Part shown: positions 26,249 through 35,568 of the stretch, piece by piece
Position numbering within the stretch: position 1 is the first letter of the stretch
How the letters are laid out: each line of letters begins with the position of its first letter
Assembly (NCBI GenBank): GCA_965261315.1
Contig: CBDHDM010000106.1
Span: forward strand, 20,457 to 84,456
DNA: 64,000 bases
Direction: 5' to 3'
Source of the DNA: Endozoicomonas sp965261315
GTDB lineage: Bacteria; Pseudomonadota; Gammaproteobacteria; Pseudomonadales; Endozoicomonadaceae
Position numbers and translations under genes: made by a program
Notes under the pieces: model-generated
The model's input: the letters and a program-made list of their open reading frames with translations, nothing else
What the model was told of the DNA's origin: nothing
The model's database searches: none

Positions 26249-27932
26249 TTATTCTTGAGCCGCCTTCACTGCCCAGGGCAGAAGCTGTTCCAGTTTCTCA
26301 ATCGTGTCAGCGTAAGGCAGTTCTTTTAAAATGTGGCTCAGGTATTGGAAAGGCTCCAGCCCATTGCCTTTTGCGCTTTCAATCAGGCTGTAATAGATGG
26401 CACTGGCTTTGGCACCCTTGGGTGTGTCTGCAAAGAGCCAGTTCTTGCGACCAAGAGTGAAGGGGCGGATAGCATTTTCCGCCGCTGCATTACTGATATT
26501 GATATCCCCATCTTCACAGTACACGACCAGTTTCGGCCATTGGTTCAGGGCATAGCTCATTGCTTTATGGGTCAGGCTGTCAGGTACCAGCCGGGTGATG
26601 TTTTTCTGTAACCACTGGTGCAGGTCATCCAGCAGGGGCTTGCTCTCCTGTTGTCGCCGAGTCTTCTTTTCCGGAGCAGTCAGGCCTTTGATGGCCTCTT
26701 CAATGGCATACAGCTTGCGGATTTTACCCAACGCAACATCGGCTTTGCTGACCTTGCTGTTCTTCACCTTCTTGCCCGGTTTGGCTTCGCCTTTTTTGGC
26801 ATCGGTGAATTTACGGCGTACATGATCAAAGCAGCCAACCTGGATAATGCCTTCTTTTTTGCACACGGCGCTGTAACTGGCATAACCGTCAGTTTGCAGG
26901 TAACCGCTAAACCCTTCGAACAGGCGCAGGGGAACCTCCTTGCCTCTGGAAGGATCGTAATGGAACAGCACCGCCGGTTGCCCCGGTGGACCACCCCGTG
27001 TCACCCACATATATTTATCAGAGTGGAGTGATTTACTGAGTTCCTTGAGCACCTGAACCCGGGTCTCATCGGCATTCATGATATGCCCTGTGCGCTGATG
27101 GTCTTCCATCAGGTTGATCAGTGGCTGCAGCTGCAGGGATAACCGGATCATCCAGTTGGCCATCGTCGTCCGGGTGATGGAGCCACCATAACGAGCCAGT
27201 ATCTTTTCCTGCCGATACAGTGGCAGGGCATCGCAATATTTGGCACCGATGATCCAGGCCAGCATGTTGACGGTGACCGCCGATTTTGGAATGGGGTGCT
27301 TTGGGAGTTCAGCGGCTTTAATGACGCGTTTTTCGTGAGATTCTCCGCCCTGTTCATCCTTCACAATGAATACGGCTTTTTCCTGCATAATCTCCTTGAC
27401 CTGAACCCTGGCAGGAATAATATCCAGTTCTTCCCGGACTTTGGTGAAGAAGGTCTCAATGGCACCCTGCTTTTCTTCTTCGGTCAGTTCAATACGTTCC
27501 TGGACTCTCGGCAGTGACGGTGACAGAGGTTGACGCCCCTTGCGTTTCTTTGGGGGCTTTGGACTTTCCTCTGTTTCTTCCTGAGCATCTTCATCCGGAT
27601 CAACGGCACAGTCCGTTAATTCTGCTTCATTGAAGATTTCACCCTGACCACTGAACTTTTCAGAGCTTCGACCGTAAAGGCGGGCACGTTCCAAACGCAG
27701 GTATTCTTCCAGAATAGCGATGCGTTTTTTCTGCTCTTCGATGACAAAAGACTTTTTTCTGGATAATGTCGTCTTTCTCAAGAATGACATTGTCTTTTTC
27801 GAGAATGACACCGTCCATGGCCTGGATGGCCTCAAGTAAGGCCTCCAGATCCAAAGCTGTTTCAGCGCTTCCTGCCAGTAAACTCAGGGCGGATTTTGGC
27901 TGATAAATGAGGGTGTCAATGGGTGATTTCAT
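26249..27932 (-). pseudogene. tnpC: IS66 transposase TnpC, frameshifted in an A run
   Basis: The N-terminal leucine-zipper-like part (LDLEALLEAIQAMDGVI ... DIIQKK) starts at 27932. Near 27752 a run of six A bases puts it out of frame with the remainder, which reads KSFVIEEQKKRIAILEEYL and continues through RLYGRSSEKFSGQ, a zinc-binding/coiled region, the IS66 DDE core (MNADETRVQVL, LQTDGYASYSAVC) and the C-terminal SNAAAENAIRPFTLGRKNW to the stop at 26249. Removing one A restores a protein of about 560 residues. Slippage might allow some expression; otherwise the element is inactive. Confidence 0.88.
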
Positions 27933-27968
27933 AGCCGATATTTTACCATAAGCGGCTGAGTTTTAAGA

Positions 27969-28337
27969 CTAAAAACAGCTTTCGTAATGTCTTTTTTTAT
28001 GGGGTTTCATCGCACTGAGATTATAGCCATCAAGCAGCCAATTGAGCTGTTGGCCTGTTAAGGCTAACAGTTCGTCATCGGGCTTTGGCCAGTGGAACTT
28101 ATCCTCTGCCAAGCTCTTGTAATAAAGCACAAAACCATTATCTTCCCAGAACAAGCACTTGATTTTATTGCGATGACGGTTGGTGAAGGCATAGAGGTGA
28201 CCATCAAAAGGGTTATGCCCAAGTTCCTGCTCGATCAGTACCGCCAGCCCCTTGAAGGACTTTCGAAAATCGATGGGATCCCGATAAAGGTAGACCTCAG
28301 GCAAGCTGGACGACGGGCGCATTACAGGTTGATTCAT
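27969..28337 (-). CDS. tnpB: IS66 accessory protein TnpB
   Basis: 122 residues matching IS66 Orf2: EVYLYRDPIDFRKSFKGLA, HLYAFTNRHRNKIKCLFWE and DNGFVLYYKSL are the diagnostic blocks. It is required with TnpA and TnpC for IS66 transposition, although its precise role is unknown. It overlaps tnpA by four bases. Confidence 0.95.
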   Translation of the reverse strand: MNQPVMRPSSSLPEVYLYRDPIDFRKSFKGLAVLIEQELGHNPFDGHLYAFTNRHRNKIKCLFWEDNGFVLYYKSLAEDKFHWPKPDDELLALTGQQLNWLLDGYNLSAMKPHKKRHYESCF

Positions 28338-28666
28338 CGCAGCAATCCAATCAACTCACCAGCCAGAGCGAGGTTTTGATGATTAATCCCGGAAACACTG
28401 AGCCCACTGGGCAATGATACCGTTAAAGGGGATGATTCTTCGCAAGTTTGACTCTGGTTCTGCGTCAGGGAAACGGGCACAAAGGCAGAAACAGTTTTTG
28501 ATGATAAAGCAGGAGCTTTCCCAGTCCGCAACTTCTTTTTCCAGTATCCAAGTTGTGATGGCTTAACGCCGTTCTGTCGACTCCAGGCATTTTGGCTCAA
28601 CCCGGAGTCATGCCAGGCTTCGACTCGTTGCTGCCATTGTTCCCGGGTAGTTTTTGGATTGTCCAT
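28334..28666 (-). CDS. tnpA: IS66 accessory protein TnpA
   Basis: 110 residues: QWQQRVEAWHDSGLSQNAW and SRQNGVKPSQLGYWKKKL are the helix-turn-helix of IS66 Orf1, a DNA-binding helper protein. It is the first gene of the trio and begins about 80 bases inside the right terminal repeat. Confidence 0.93.
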   Translation of the reverse strand: MDNPKTTREQWQQRVEAWHDSGLSQNAWSRQNGVKPSQLGYWKKKLRTGKAPALSSKTVSAFVPVSLTQNQSQTCEESSPLTVSLPSGLSVSGINHQNLALAGELIGLLR

Positions 28667-28747
28667 CGGAGCCTCCGTGTAATCAGAGACCTTATGATTC
28701 CTTATCAGCGTTTAGCCGGGTAGAACGTGGGTTATTTTGGCGCTTAC

Positions 28748-29293
28748 GGACTGATAATAAACTGAGTAAGGCTTTCCTCATCTCTCACAAGTGCCTTGAA
28801 TTTTGCCTGGTGCGCATTACCTGTAAACACTCGTCCTAACGCCGTTGATTTACTGGCATGGGAAATATCTACAATCGACTCTACTCCTTCAATTTCAGGC
28901 GGTTCTCTATCAAATCGAATGGTGAGTTTGGTTTTTGTTTTAGGGTCAAAGGCAAACTCTGCCCGTGTTCCATGGGTTAGTTTGTAGGACCAGAACTTGT
29001 TTGTGTTGTCCTTTTTGTGGAGTGCAACCAGATTCGTATTTTCGGTTGAGAATTTCAATGGCATCCATTCCGGAGATGGATACATTTTTCTCCGAAGTTT
29101 TTTTACTGGTAGTTGAACTTTGCATTATTTTGTCTCCCTGTCTGATGGTTTCATTTTGTAAATGGGTAGAGTGCTCATTATCAGCAATCTGGTTAGTTTG
29201 ATGATGATTGCTGTTATGATTCGAGCTGGTGCGGTTATTGCATTTTTCTATCGATAGATGGATTGACCATGGTCCAATATGAAACGTTGCCAT
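28748..29293 (-). pseudogene. Unknown gene C of the large repeat, copy 1
   Basis: Begins MATFHIGPWSIHLSIEKCN and runs through a histidine/asparagine-rich linker to SEKNVSISGMDAIEILN. The better protein-like sequence continues in another frame as FSTENTNLVALHKKDNTNK, FAFDPKTKTKLTIRFD and GVESIVDISHASKSTALG, so a frameshift near 29070 probably split one gene. The last codons run into the IS66 end. Copy 2 suggests the original C terminus was ALVIDEKALLNLLSVLADA. The function is not recognised. Confidence 0.5.
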
Positions 29294-29325
29294 TTGTGGC
29301 GATTCCTTTTTAGTCAGCAGTTGTT

Positions 29326-30293
29326 TTAGTTTGCAGAACCGCTATCGTCGTCTGAACTGCCAAACACTTCTGATCTTTTTCTATTCTCCCAGCGAACGGC
29401 TGTGACAATACCGAATATTCCATTTTGATTGGGACGTCGCCACCGGGCAGGAATATTTTCATTTCTGTTTTTAGTAAGAACCTCCAGGGATTCCATTAAA
29501 TCAGGATGGTAAACTTCATTGCCTTTAGGTCCGATTTGATACCCTTTCGAGCGATAGCATTGGTAATTAAAAAAACTTCCATCTCTGGCAACAGGAACCA
29601 GAATTGTCTCTTCACTGTCTGTTGAGGTGAATTGTTCAACAATTTTTGGCGGTTTAAATGCTGGACATTTATTTAGCCAGTCTATAGCGGTTGTTATTTC
29701 CACCAGTGTTCGACCATCTTCTTTAAAGGTTTCCAGTTTTCTTGGATTACCTTTGGGTAAAGATGCTGCATTAGCCACGGAACCAAGGTTAATATGTGCC
29801 AGCCAGCTTATTTCTTCCAGGGCCAGTGCATCCATCCTGGGGTGGTTTAAAAAATGAACTGGCGGCATAGGTAACCGTTTCACCTTCAGCAAGCTCAGGG
29901 GGAATCGAATTGTCTCACCAAAGGTGAAAGTTTGATGTGAGCCCAAAAGATGTTCAGCAAATGCTCGCAACTCCATAAAGAGCCGGTTCGACGGGTAAAC
30001 TCATCTAGCAATCGAACTGCATTCAGGCAAAAGGGAACGACATCGGTTGCTCTGAAAGAAACCTGGTATTCGTTGTCGTCATGGATAATGTATTCCCCGG
30101 TTGTTACTGCATGATGTAGCCACCAGACCAGTCTGGAGAATTCATCATGGTTGCTATCAAAAACAGCAAGACTGCTGTTGATAAATGCCTGTGCAGCTCC
30201 ATCCTCTACATCCTTCAGCCAGTTGAGTTCAGAAGAGACCTTGTCCCAGCTTATGTCCTTATTCTCGTGGGCATAGATTGTGAATAGTGTCAT
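29326..30293 (-). pseudogene. Unknown gene B of the large repeat, copy 1
   Basis: Starts MTLFTIYAHENKDISWDKV at 30293 and reads well to about residue 132 (LNIFWAHIKLSPLVRQFD). One extra T there and one extra C about 70 bases later, both visible by comparison with copy 2, take it out of frame and then back in (HPRMDALALEEISWLAHIN ... FGSSDDDSGSAN). The undamaged protein would have about 322 residues with no membrane segment. I do not recognise the family. Confidence 0.6.
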
Positions 30294-30802
30294 GACGTTT
30301 CTCCGGTAATCGCCACTTGTGCCAGATATGAAAGTTATACTACTCTCTGGCTTAAGGTCAATATTAATTATGAATTACTGTTTGGTATATATAATGGGTT
30401 GTTTGTGATCGATCAGTTGCAATGGTTTCAGTCCACCTGTCAATCGGAGTAGTGATTGCCCTTTGCATCCGGAGTTGTCGTGATCAGTGAAGCAGGGCGG
30501 GCAAAATCGGGGAAGATAACAGCAGCTTGCCGTGATAAGGTGAAACTCAGGTCTATTACCCAAGCGGCAAAGTGGGGCTAATAACAACCGCAGTCAGAGC
30601 CGGGAGCAGATTCCTATGATATGTCTGATGATCTATGCGCCTATGAGGTGGGATAGGCCGATGTTGGGTGGCCGGATATATCCATAATAAAAAAGGCCCC
30701 GGTGATCTGTCCGATTTTGCCTCCGTAAGAGGCCATGATCAGTAAGAAAAACCAGCAAGAAAAAATACTGATCCCAAAACGCAGTAACTATACGGTGATG
30801 AT

Positions 30803-31140
30803 ATGGATTGTTATCAGCAACAGTTTGGAGGCGACTATTCGTTGGGTATTCGGATACCGTCGTACTTTCTGGATCATTCTTATCGTCATGATACGGGGCC
30901 GGCTTTTGTTTATGCTCAGGGTGATAAAATCCTCAAGATTTGTGTGCTGCCTGAATGCCTGCTGGAAAGGGAAGTGGCTGGTGGTTATCGCTATACACGC
31001 TGATGGAAATGATCACAGAGGACGGGGATGATTATCAGCAGTTTGTGGCCATTCATTTTGAAACGGATTCACCGGGGGAGTTTGAGAAGGTGATTTGTGA
31101 TCAGGGGCGTTTGCAGAGCCTGCTGCGTCGAAATGGATAA
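30803..31140 (+). pseudogene. Unknown gene A of the large repeat, copy 1
   Basis: Same protein as the intact 111-residue gene at 58854-59189, but a 2-base insertion (AC, near 30999) shifts the frame after GGYRYT. The remaining part, EMITEDGDDYQQFVAIHFE, continues in a second frame to the stop at 31140. It is divergent from gene B. Confidence 0.7.
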
Positions 31141-31166
31141 GCTGGTTTTGTTCTGAACAAAGGGTG

Positions 31167-31199
31167 AGGCTTGTTGCCCGCGGGCTGGCGCCTTTTTTT
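31167..31199 (+). terminator. Terminator after gene A, copy 1
   Basis: AGGC pairs with GCCT and GCCC with GGGC, followed by seven T bases. The same hairpin lies after gene A in copy 2. Confidence 0.75.
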
Positions 31200-31539
31200 A
31201 GCATGACTTTAATACGGAAGTACCGCAAAAACCTTGCTGCCGGTAATTCCGATCTTACCGGCAGAGATCTCATGAAGCCTGGCGATTTACATCCCATCAC
31301 GAGCTGATGATTAGCCCGGTCAAAGCTGCCCAAATAGGAATGCAGGCTTTAAGGATTGTCTGGTTTTCTATTTCAGCCCATGGGTACGGGATAATAAAGG
31401 AAGCGGGTTAGAGTATTGCTCTGAATTCCTCGTCATGGCGACAAAACCGGATTTTATCGACATAAAATCGGTATATGTTGATGTTGTCGACATATCACCA
31501 TATTCAGCGGTGGCGATGGCAGCCCCGCTGGTATTTTTT

Positions 31540-32628
31540 TCAGGCCTTTTCCCATTTGAAACGGATCCGGTGAAAGTGTGATGTCTGTGGCAACTTTTTA
31601 TCATGTTGCAACCTCCCGGTGATAATTCCCGGAAAAATGCCCACTTTCTCTGAAAAGCTACTTATCGATTGTTTTGTAAAAACACCATTTTCAAGAAACT
31701 CACGATACTCACTTTCAGGAATCAGCGTTTTTTGAGAAAAAGCATCGGCTTCTGATTCTTGCATTAAGTATTGGGGATTCTTTGCACCATTTTCCAGGAA
31801 GGTAATTCTCTTGTCATGTAGCAAAATATGGCCAATTTCGTGTAGCAAGCTAAACCAGAAAATATCAGACCAGCTACCTCTCAATGACATCATGACGACT
31901 GCTTTGTGCTTGCCCATCCAGTAAGTAGCACCACTGGTATATGTTTTTGAAAAATGGGGTATCACAATGAGAGCAATACCACATTCAGCCAGTATTGTGC
32001 TCAGTTGAGTCAATAGCTTCCCTGGTTCTGTTTCAAACGTTAGTTTTCTTATCACAGGAAGCAATTCTTGCAGTTTTGTCTTATCAAATTGTTCCATGTT
32101 ACTTTTAGATGCAAGAATATGTCCGGCCCTGAGCCATGCAGCCAGCGACTCATGAGATACGCTATTTCTTTCACTTTGCCTGAAGGCAGGCTCATACGCT
32201 TTGACTGCAGTAATGTGAAAAAGCGATGATACGCCAAAGAACTTTCTGAGTTCCCTGACTTTCTCAATGGCTTTTTTTGTCTTTGCCACAAGCCCTAATT
32301 TTGCAATTTCAGCGTAAGGATATGTACTGGCAACCTCTATTTCATCCTCCGCCTTTTTGGCATCCGCCTCTTTTGCCTTTACTAATCGGTACTCCGACTC
32401 AAGACTGCTCCAAAAATAAGCAGGAACCCCTACAACCTGTTCAAGCTGAAGGGCCGTTTCCGGGGTTATAGCCTTTTCCCCTTTAAGAATTTCATTGATT
32501 GCTTGAGGAGGGCGACCCATTCTACGAGCTAATTCAGCCTGGGTAATATCCATCTCTTCAAGCACTTCCTCCAAATAATCACCTGGCGGAATGGCTAAAT
32601 CGGACATATATGCCTGTTCAGTCATCAT
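31540..32628 (-). CDS. higA: HigA-type antitoxin fused to an ImmA/IrrE zinc peptidase domain
   Basis: 362 residues. Residues ~13-75 are a HigA/Xre helix-turn-helix (PPGDYLEEVLEEMDITQAE, LARRMGRPPQAINEIL). The C-terminal half is an ImmA/IrrE-like peptidase with the zinc motif HEIGH at 263-267 and the downstream glutamate in ESEADAFSQ. Such fusions act as antitoxin and repressor, and the peptidase may cleave a regulator or itself. It overlaps the HigB gene upstream by 11 bases. The 280 bases downstream of its stop contain only short palindromic AT-rich segments. Confidence 0.9.
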   Translation of the reverse strand: MMTEQAYMSDLAIPPGDYLEEVLEEMDITQAELARRMGRPPQAINEILKGEKAITPETALQLEQVVGVPAYFWSSLESEYRLVKAKEADAKKAEDEIEVASTYPYAEIAKLGLVAKTKKAIEKVRELRKFFGVSSLFHITAVKAYEPAFRQSERNSVSHESLAAWLRAGHILASKSNMEQFDKTKLQELLPVIRKLTFETEPGKLLTQLSTILAECGIALIVIPHFSKTYTSGATYWMGKHKAVVMMSLRGSWSDIFWFSLLHEIGHILLHDKRITFLENGAKNPQYLMQESEADAFSQKTLIPESEYREFLENGVFTKQSISSFSEKVGIFPGIITGRLQHDKKLPQTSHFHRIRFKWEKA

Positions 32629-32920
32629 AGTGCTTGCTCACTTCTTCTATCATTGAGATATTCAGGAACTCACCCTCGAGTGTGAATATCAACCGGTAAA
32701 ACCCTGTCAGTTTAACTGCATACTGGCCTTTTCTGTCTCCTTTTAATGGATGACATCGAAGTCCGGGAAGTTCCATCAAGTCATCAAGATTACTTGCTGC
32801 CTGAATTAGCTTTATACGCTGTATATACTTCCTTGCAACTTGGTCTCCAAACTCCCTAACAGCCTGTTTATACTCGCAAAAATACTTTTCAAGCTTGTTA
32901 TTTCGGAACTTGACTTTCAA
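32618..32920 (-). CDS. higB: HigB-type (RelE superfamily) toxin
   Basis: About 100 residues from a TTG start (LKVKFRNNKLEKYF), preferred to the upstream ATG because family members begin at this point. LMELPGLRCHPLKGDRKGQ and YAVKLTGFYRLIFTLEG are the standard HigB strands, and the end EVSKHYDD carries the active-site region. HigB toxins cleave mRNA on the ribosome. Toxin-before-antitoxin order is typical of higBA. Confidence 0.88.
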   Translation of the reverse strand: MKVKFRNNKLEKYFCEYKQAVREFGDQVARKYIQRIKLIQAASNLDDLMELPGLRCHPLKGDRKGQYAVKLTGFYRLIFTLEGEFLNISMIEEVSKHYDD

Positions 32921-32961
32921 ACTGAGACACCTTAAGTATAGACACCACAAGATGAATATAG

Positions 32962-32978
32962 TTCACCCTTTGGGTGAA
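32962..32978. promoter_or_regulatory. Palindromic operator upstream of higBA
   Basis: TTCACCC, TTT, GGGTGAA is a perfect 7-bp inverted repeat about 40 bases before the toxin start, flanked by ATAGT and ACTAT-like sequence. It is a likely binding site for the HigA helix-turn-helix; the assignment rests on position and symmetry. Confidence 0.65.
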
Positions 32979-33208
32979 GACTATACATTTTCTTGTCGGG
33001 GGCGTCGACGATTTATTAGCTGTGGGATGTTGAGTAAAAGCCTGACATCTTGATATTGCCAGAGTTCAGCTGCTGGTTTGTGCAATAGTGTGGAAGTCGA
33101 ATTTGCCTGTGGGTACCAATCCTGAACAGAAAACAATACTTTTCAGTCTGGCTTTCTGGCATACGTATTATCTGATGGTCTCTCTATAATCGTATTACTC
33201 TGCAATAC

Positions 33209-34520
33209 GGGTGTAATTAAAAGTGTTCTTGCACTAACTATCCAGAATACTCCCAGTACTGATTCCAGTCTCCATTAGCACGTAAAGTTCTTAAGCAAAG
33301 CATCGCACCAGCATTGGAAGGCTTCCACCAGGCACCCGGAATTTTTAACCGCATCTGAACGATTGCACTGTTTGAGCTTTCAATTTCGCCAGGGCCAATC
33401 GGAAGGTTGGCTGCTTTCGCCGCGGCATAATCGAACTGCCCCGGACGATTTCTGATATATCGATGACACGCCTCTGACTTATTAGCTGCCTTGCCTTTCT
33501 TTCCATTTCTATGCTGATCCAGTTCAGTCAGAACAGCGTAAATATCTCCTGATTTCATGCGGTCCTGCTGCATATGTCGCCACTCTACTCGCGCCTCCTT
33601 TTTAGGACCCGCACACTCTTCTGCGGCATCTGCAAAGTGTTCAGAAAGGTGATAATAATCGACCAGGAAGCTCCCTTGCTCCCCAAATACTCTATTGGCC
33701 TGATGACGTTTATCGATACTTCCAAGCTTATAAACTTGGCAAAGCTTGGCTTCCTGCCATTCATTTCTACGGGTTTTACGTTTGTCTCCTTCTGCATCCT
33801 CATCGACGAGCACTATCGGAATCATGCTCCCATCCATTTCCCCTATAAACCAAGCATCTTCGCCAGTACAGGTTTGACAAACTTCTACTGAAGCCATGGA
33901 CTCCTTTTGCATACAGTTCGCATGCCCAAGCGTAATGGCTCGAATAGTCGACTCTGGAACCTCTATACCGTAATGTTCCTGCATCTTTTTCGCGGCACTA
34001 CGAAAAGAGCAGTCAGCTGAAAAATCAATAATTTTCCGTTGGATTGTACGAGTGTATTCACGACAGTGTATCTGAGCAGAATGACTGAAAGGTCTGACCC
34101 GATGCTCATCGATAGTTGGGCAACGTTCAATGACGTCTATCTTTCCGTAGGTGCTGAACCAATAAGTGTTTTTTTTCGAGCTTTAGCCCCAGGATGCTTC
34201 AGACAAGCTTCAGAAAACTTCTGGTCTTCTTTGCAGGCACTCCAGTCAGTAAGGAGTTCATTCCCCATAAGACGAAGGTTTTCTATAACAGCCTGTTCAG
34301 CATCATCAGCACGATCAAGGAGACCGGATTCGGCTTCAACAATATCCAGTAACGCTGAAACTCTGCGTTTGAGTTCAGGATGGGCAGCGAGTCTATCAGC
34401 AAGGGAAATGGGTGAGGACATATTTATATTGATGCGAGTATTGGGGATACTCACACAGTATTGTCTAACTTTAAGATTCTTGTGGTGAAATTCGCTTGGT
34501 GAACACTTTTAATTGCACCC
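33209..34520 (-). mobile_element. ISKra4-type insertion sequence
   Basis: About 1.3 kb with matching ends: GGTGTAATTAAAAGTGTTC on the left and GGTGCAATTAAAAGTGTTC (complement) on the right. It contains a two-frame transposase on the minus strand. I cannot identify a target duplication. The region 32979-33208 before it holds no gene. Confidence 0.8.
33238..34454 (-). CDS. ISKra4-type transposase, two frames joined by a -1 shift
   Basis: The first frame (34454 to 34137, 105 residues) ends after HPGAKARKKTLIGSAP. Within it, a run of eight A bases near 34165 allows a -1 slip into NTYWFSTYGKIDVIERCPT, which continues through CREYTRTIQRKIIDFSADC to the second frame (FIGEMDGSMIPIVLVDEDA, VYKLGSIDKRHQANRV, PIGPGEIESSNSAIVQMRL, stop at 33238). 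DGSM and the later acidic residues fit a DDE core. Programmed -1 shifting is known in part of the ISKra4 family, so this may be an active arrangement rather than a lesion. Confidence 0.75.
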
Positions 34521-34691
34521 CGGGCTGGGGCGGTTATTTGACAAAAGATATGGCAAGATGTCGAATTGGACAGATTGTTACGATGCAGCCATTAATCGAA
34601 TCGGGCTAATGACTTAAAAAACACCGTTCTGAACTGCGAAAAGCTTTCTCGAACAGCATGGCGCAGTGATGCTCAACTGCTGAATTTAGGT

Positions 34692-34898
34692 TCAATGACG
34701 ATAAAGTTTAAGCACCAGTGCTTCAAGTTCTGCCCTGACTACCCGGTAATACGGGTTGCCGTGGGCATGGGCAATTTGGTAGTGGAGCGTCCCTTCTTTA
34801 ATCCCCTGAATGACTTCCTCTTCCGTCAGGCCGAATTCTTTTGCTGCATTTTTATGGCTCAGAGTGGCGCCTGGCGCTGTCCACTGGATATCGGGCAT
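34692..34898 (-). CDS. Small conserved protein, putative DNA-binding
   Basis: 68 residues: MPDIQWTAPGATLSHKNAAK then EFGLTEEEVIQGIKEGTLH and GNPYYRVVRAELEALVLK. The middle resembles a short helix-turn-helix, and small proteins of this pattern recur in gammaproteobacteria. Function unknown. The bases 34899-35158 hold no gene; they include a TGTGGATAA word (DnaA-box-like) at 35126. Confidence 0.6.
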   Translation of the reverse strand: MPDIQWTAPGATLSHKNAAKEFGLTEEEVIQGIKEGTLHYQIAHAHGNPYYRVVRAELEALVLKLYRH

Positions 34899-35158
34899 CG
34901 GGTCATACCTTGGCAGAATGATTTCAACGGATGTTTGAGGATCGGGTTTCCCCTCTGAATGAACTCAAGAGTAATGACACACTCCCGGTTTTTACAGAAA
35001 TCAGTGGATAAGCTGTTGACAGGTTGTGTTTATACTGTCAGTAGTTCGTTATAACCCGTTGCAGTACAAAGCGGTACGATTATTATCTCCTGTTTCAGTT
35101 ATCCGGAATTTGTGTGGAAAAGATTGTGGATAAACGGTTAGGGGATAAAGGCAGCCTT

Positions 35159-35560
35159 TCAGACAGGCGGGGTGAGAGTCGCTGGTTGAATATTAATCAG
35201 TCGTGATTCGGTAAGTCTTCCAGTTATACAGGAAGAAAATAAGGCTCGTGGCAATAAGGTCAAAGCATTCCTGAACATCTCGACCATAAAATATCTCATA
35301 CCATTGGCCGGTATGCCGCATGTAGGCCAAGGTGTAGGTGTTATTACCGCTGTAAGCCATTCTGGCAAATTTCAGGTCAAAGGACGGGCTGATCGCATTG
35401 GGGTGAGGGACGAATCACCGTTTAACTGTCGGAACCAGCGATAAAGACAGCCGATCTTTCTCCAGGGCTTTGGTATGTGTTCAGGTTCAAGAATACAGCA
35501 CCTTAGGTATTTCTTTGCATTGCCACAGGGGCAGTGTTCATTACGGTTTAGCTTGAACAT
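35159..35560 (-). pseudogene. SEC-C motif protein, frameshifted
   Basis: Starts MFKLNRNEHCPCGNAKKYL followed by RCC, an N-terminal SEC-C zinc motif. After GCLYRWFRQLNGDSSL the frame is lost, and FDLKFARMAYSGNNTYTL, MRHTGQWYEIFYGRDVQE and FFLYNWKTYRITTD continue in another frame to a stop at 35159. The whole would be about 133 residues. Confidence 0.7.
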
Positions 35561-35568
35561 TAGCGAAT

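Larger units (their letters stand above)
26202..28747 (-). mobile_element. IS66-family insertion sequence
   Basis: 2546 bp with terminal inverted repeats beginning GTAAGCGCCAATATAACC on the left and GTAAGCGCCAAAATAACC on the right (complement), and the standard gene trio tnpA, tnpB and tnpC on the minus strand. IS66 normally duplicates 8 bp of target, but the flanks GTTGAAGC and GGACTGAT do not match. The copy has therefore been rearranged since insertion. Confidence 0.93.
28748..31264. repeat. Large repeat, copy 1 (inverted relative to copy 2)
   Basis: About 2.5 kb nearly identical to the reverse complement of 58735-60512. Copy 1 is longer: relative to it, copy 2 lacks about 440 bp at the gene B start and about 270 bp inside gene C. 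It holds three unknown genes (here called A, B and C); in copy 1 all three carry frameshifts. The left edge coincides exactly with the IS66 terminal repeat, and the homology to copy 2 ends at the same base. Confidence 0.9.

Noticed and set aside
28946..29293. A complete 115-residue gene C ending at 28946
   Set aside because: The last third of that frame is not protein-like, while the alternative frame continues convincingly; it is better seen as a frameshifted gene.
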